DNA of 64,000 nucleotides from Vampirovibrionales bacterium (lineage in GTDB: Bacteria > Cyanobacteriota > Vampirovibrionia > Vampirovibrionales > Vampirovibrionaceae). The stretch spans positions 237,688 to 301,687 of the forward strand of contig JARXAD010000002.1 of the NCBI GenBank assembly GCA_029866025.1, read 5' to 3'. The notes under the pieces were generated by a model. That model made no database searches, had not been told where the DNA came from, and worked only from the letters and a program-made list of their open reading frames with translations. Of the stretch, positions 62,784 through 64,000 are shown one piece after another; position 1 is the first letter of the stretch, and each line of letters opens with the position of its first letter. The translations under genes and the position numbers were made by a program.

Positions 62784-64000
62784 TTAGGAATACAGCAAGC
62801 GACGGAGGTAGGATCGGGCAGGCGTTGGTAAAGCCCCTAAAATACGGGCCAAAAACCCAACGGGGCCGTGCTGCTGCTGTTGGCACACATCGCACTGGCC
62901 GCAGGTTAATTGGCTGGGATTAGAAAAGGTTAAGGGCCAATCCATAAAGCGTGCCAAGCTCACCAATCGGCAGCTTTCTTCAGAAAAATACCAGTCTCTA
63001 ACGGCTTCTAAAGCCTGCTGTACGCCTTGACGATAGGACACCGACGCATTGGCCGAAGACCCCTCCGATGAGGAGCGAGGCAGTTGCTGATTTTGGTAAC
63101 GGGTGTCTCGCTGCATGCGCTGCCAGCTATCCGCCAGCCCGTCTTTGGAGTAACACAGGTGCAGCGTCATGCTGGCTTGAGTGGCTGTTTTGGCCGCAGG
63201 TACCGACAAGGCGTCCCACAACACATCACCCAAGTGGGTGGGTAACTCCCACCACAACACGGTGTGAGGTGTGTTGGGATTGGCCCCCCAAAAACGCGTG
63301 GGGTAGCCCACGCTTACCAAGGCGCTTTGAGGGCTGGTCTTTCTCGCCTGCCGAACGATTCGAGGATCCGGTGGCTCCATACCGGGGGGCACCAAGCGCG
63401 CAAATGGGTCTAGCCACACCGGCGTAATACCCAACTGATCCAGCGCAGCCCCCAATCGAAACGCGGTGCTATTATCATCGGCTCGTACCAATACAGAACC
63501 ACTGTCTTGAGAGACCCAATAGCCCAATTGGCTGAACTGCTGATGACGCGTGAGGCACGGATGCACCTGAAAACGGATACTCGCTAATGAAGAACCTTCT
63601 GGAGGCGCGTATTGGCAAAACAGGCCCCCTTCTGCCCCCAATGCATCCAAAATTTGCCAATGCCACCGAGGCCCCATAGGGCCTGTTAACAAACACAGCG
63701 GCGGCAAGGGGTCCATGCGCTGAATGGCATTCACCACCGGTCGGTATCGGCCAGCTGCCTTAAAGCCCGGCACCAAATTTTGAGCATCTTCCACTACCAA
63801 CAGGGTTAAGGGTAACCTTGCCAACGCTGCCAAAAACCGTACCGAGGCAAAAGATTCCGGCGTGGTAAGCAACAGTTTTACCCGGTTTTGATTGAGGTTC
63901 TCATACACCGCCCGTTGCTGATGAGGCATGAGTCCTTCATGAAGCAGCGTTACTTCAGGCTCTTCAAAACCACTCAGGCGCAAAATGTCCATATTCAATT
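62784..64000 (-). CDS. RecQ-like protein with degenerate helicase motifs (partial)
   Basis: The C-terminal part of a RecQ-type protein; its N-terminus lies beyond the window. The RecQ zinc domain is well kept (EESCRLVSLARF, then CGQCDVC). The DEAH box reads EDAQ (LLVVEDAQNLV), and the region of motif VI, which should be GRAGRDG with the arginine finger, reads LPTHLGDVLWDAL with no such motif. The Walker A region is out of view. Length and zinc module suggest a RecQ descendant that no longer works as a normal helicase, or one strongly altered. Confidence 0.72.
   Translation of the reverse strand, partial: LNMDILRLSGFEEPEVTLLHEGLMPHQQRAVYENLNQNRVKLLLTTPESFASVRFLAALARLPLTLLVVEDAQNLVPGFKAAGRYRPVVNAIQRMDPLPPLCLLTGPMGPRWHWQILDALGAEGGLFCQYAPPEGSSLASIRFQVHPCLTRHQQFSQLGYWVSQDSGSVLVRADDNSTAFRLGAALDQLGITPVWLDPFARLVPPGMEPPDPRIVRQARKTSPQSALVSVGYPTRFWGANPNTPHTVLWWELPTHLGDVLWDALSVPAAKTATQASMTLHLCYSKDGLADSWQRMQRDTRYQNQQLPRSSSEGSSANASVSYRQGVQQALEAVRDWYFSEESCRLVSLARFMDWPLTFSNPSQLTCGQCDVCQQQQHGPVGFLARILGALPTPARSYLRRLLYS

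Overview
This 64 kb window is a continuous stretch of bacterial chromosome with dense, mostly ordinary genes, about 50% G+C by eye. I see no insertion sequence, prophage, CRISPR array, rRNA or tRNA. The best taxonomic reading is a flagellated, respiring relative of Cyanobacteria (Vampirovibrionia/Melainabacteria, perhaps Vampirovibrio-like). The evidence is a Ycf23/DUF561 protein, a family known mainly from cyanobacteria and plastids, together with an 11-gene NDH-1 operon in which nuoD is followed directly by nuoH with no nuoEFG between them. Flagellar (fliD, motAB) and type IV pilin genes fit a motile cell. The assignment is an inference from gene content; no rRNA is present to settle it.

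Layout. 0-11 kb: a SWIM-SNF2 helicase, an unrecognised small protein, rarA, an unrecognised protein ending in a PcrA-like domain, a subtilase-like protein that seems to lack the catalytic Asp, and a TPR protein. 11-20 kb: ycf23, an exported glycine-zipper protein, rpe, a very large adenosine deaminase-like protein, mnmE and a nagZ-like glycosidase. 20-23.7 kb: two tandem type IV pilin-like genes, a GAF-histidine kinase carrying an in-frame duplicated palindrome, a small repeat-protein ORF behind a run of 12 C, and a palindrome-rich non-coding stretch. 23.7-34.3 kb: housekeeping genes aspS, purF-purL (ATGA overlap), mnmG and, divergently, ffh. 34.3-42 kb: a small unknown gene, a Sel1-repeat exported protein with a near-consensus promoter placed for leaderless translation, two tandem Cys-cluster proteins, uppS, a DUF366 protein, a membrane-anchored low-complexity protein, a structured leader with a possible 31-codon ORF, and an amino acid permease. 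42-45 kb: fliD and an exported vWA protein. 45.5-57.2 kb: the complete nuoABCDHIJKLMN operon on the minus strand. 57.4-64 kb: an exported TPR protein, a zinc phospholipase C/S1-P1-like protein, motA-motB, and the C-terminal part of a degenerate RecQ-like protein that runs off the window.

How the genes work together. The nuo operon would encode a membrane-bound proton-pumping oxidoreductase core whose electron-input module is absent from this locus. MotAB would use the resulting ion gradient to drive the flagellum capped by FliD. mnmE and mnmG encode the two partners of tRNA wobble-uridine modification but lie 13 kb apart. purL and purF form a translationally coupled purine pair. Several genes lack a clear Shine-Dalgarno sequence and have a TACAAT-like box about 40 bp or more upstream of the start; others have good GGAG or AGGA sites, so initiation appears mixed.

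No single locus stands out as an obvious new defence or secretion system. The most promising oddities are the C12-gated repeat ORF, the duplicated in-frame palindrome in the histidine kinase, the degenerate RecQ-like protein, the adenosine deaminase with a large insertion, the subtilase-like protein without Asp, and the structured leader near 39.7-39.9 kb.
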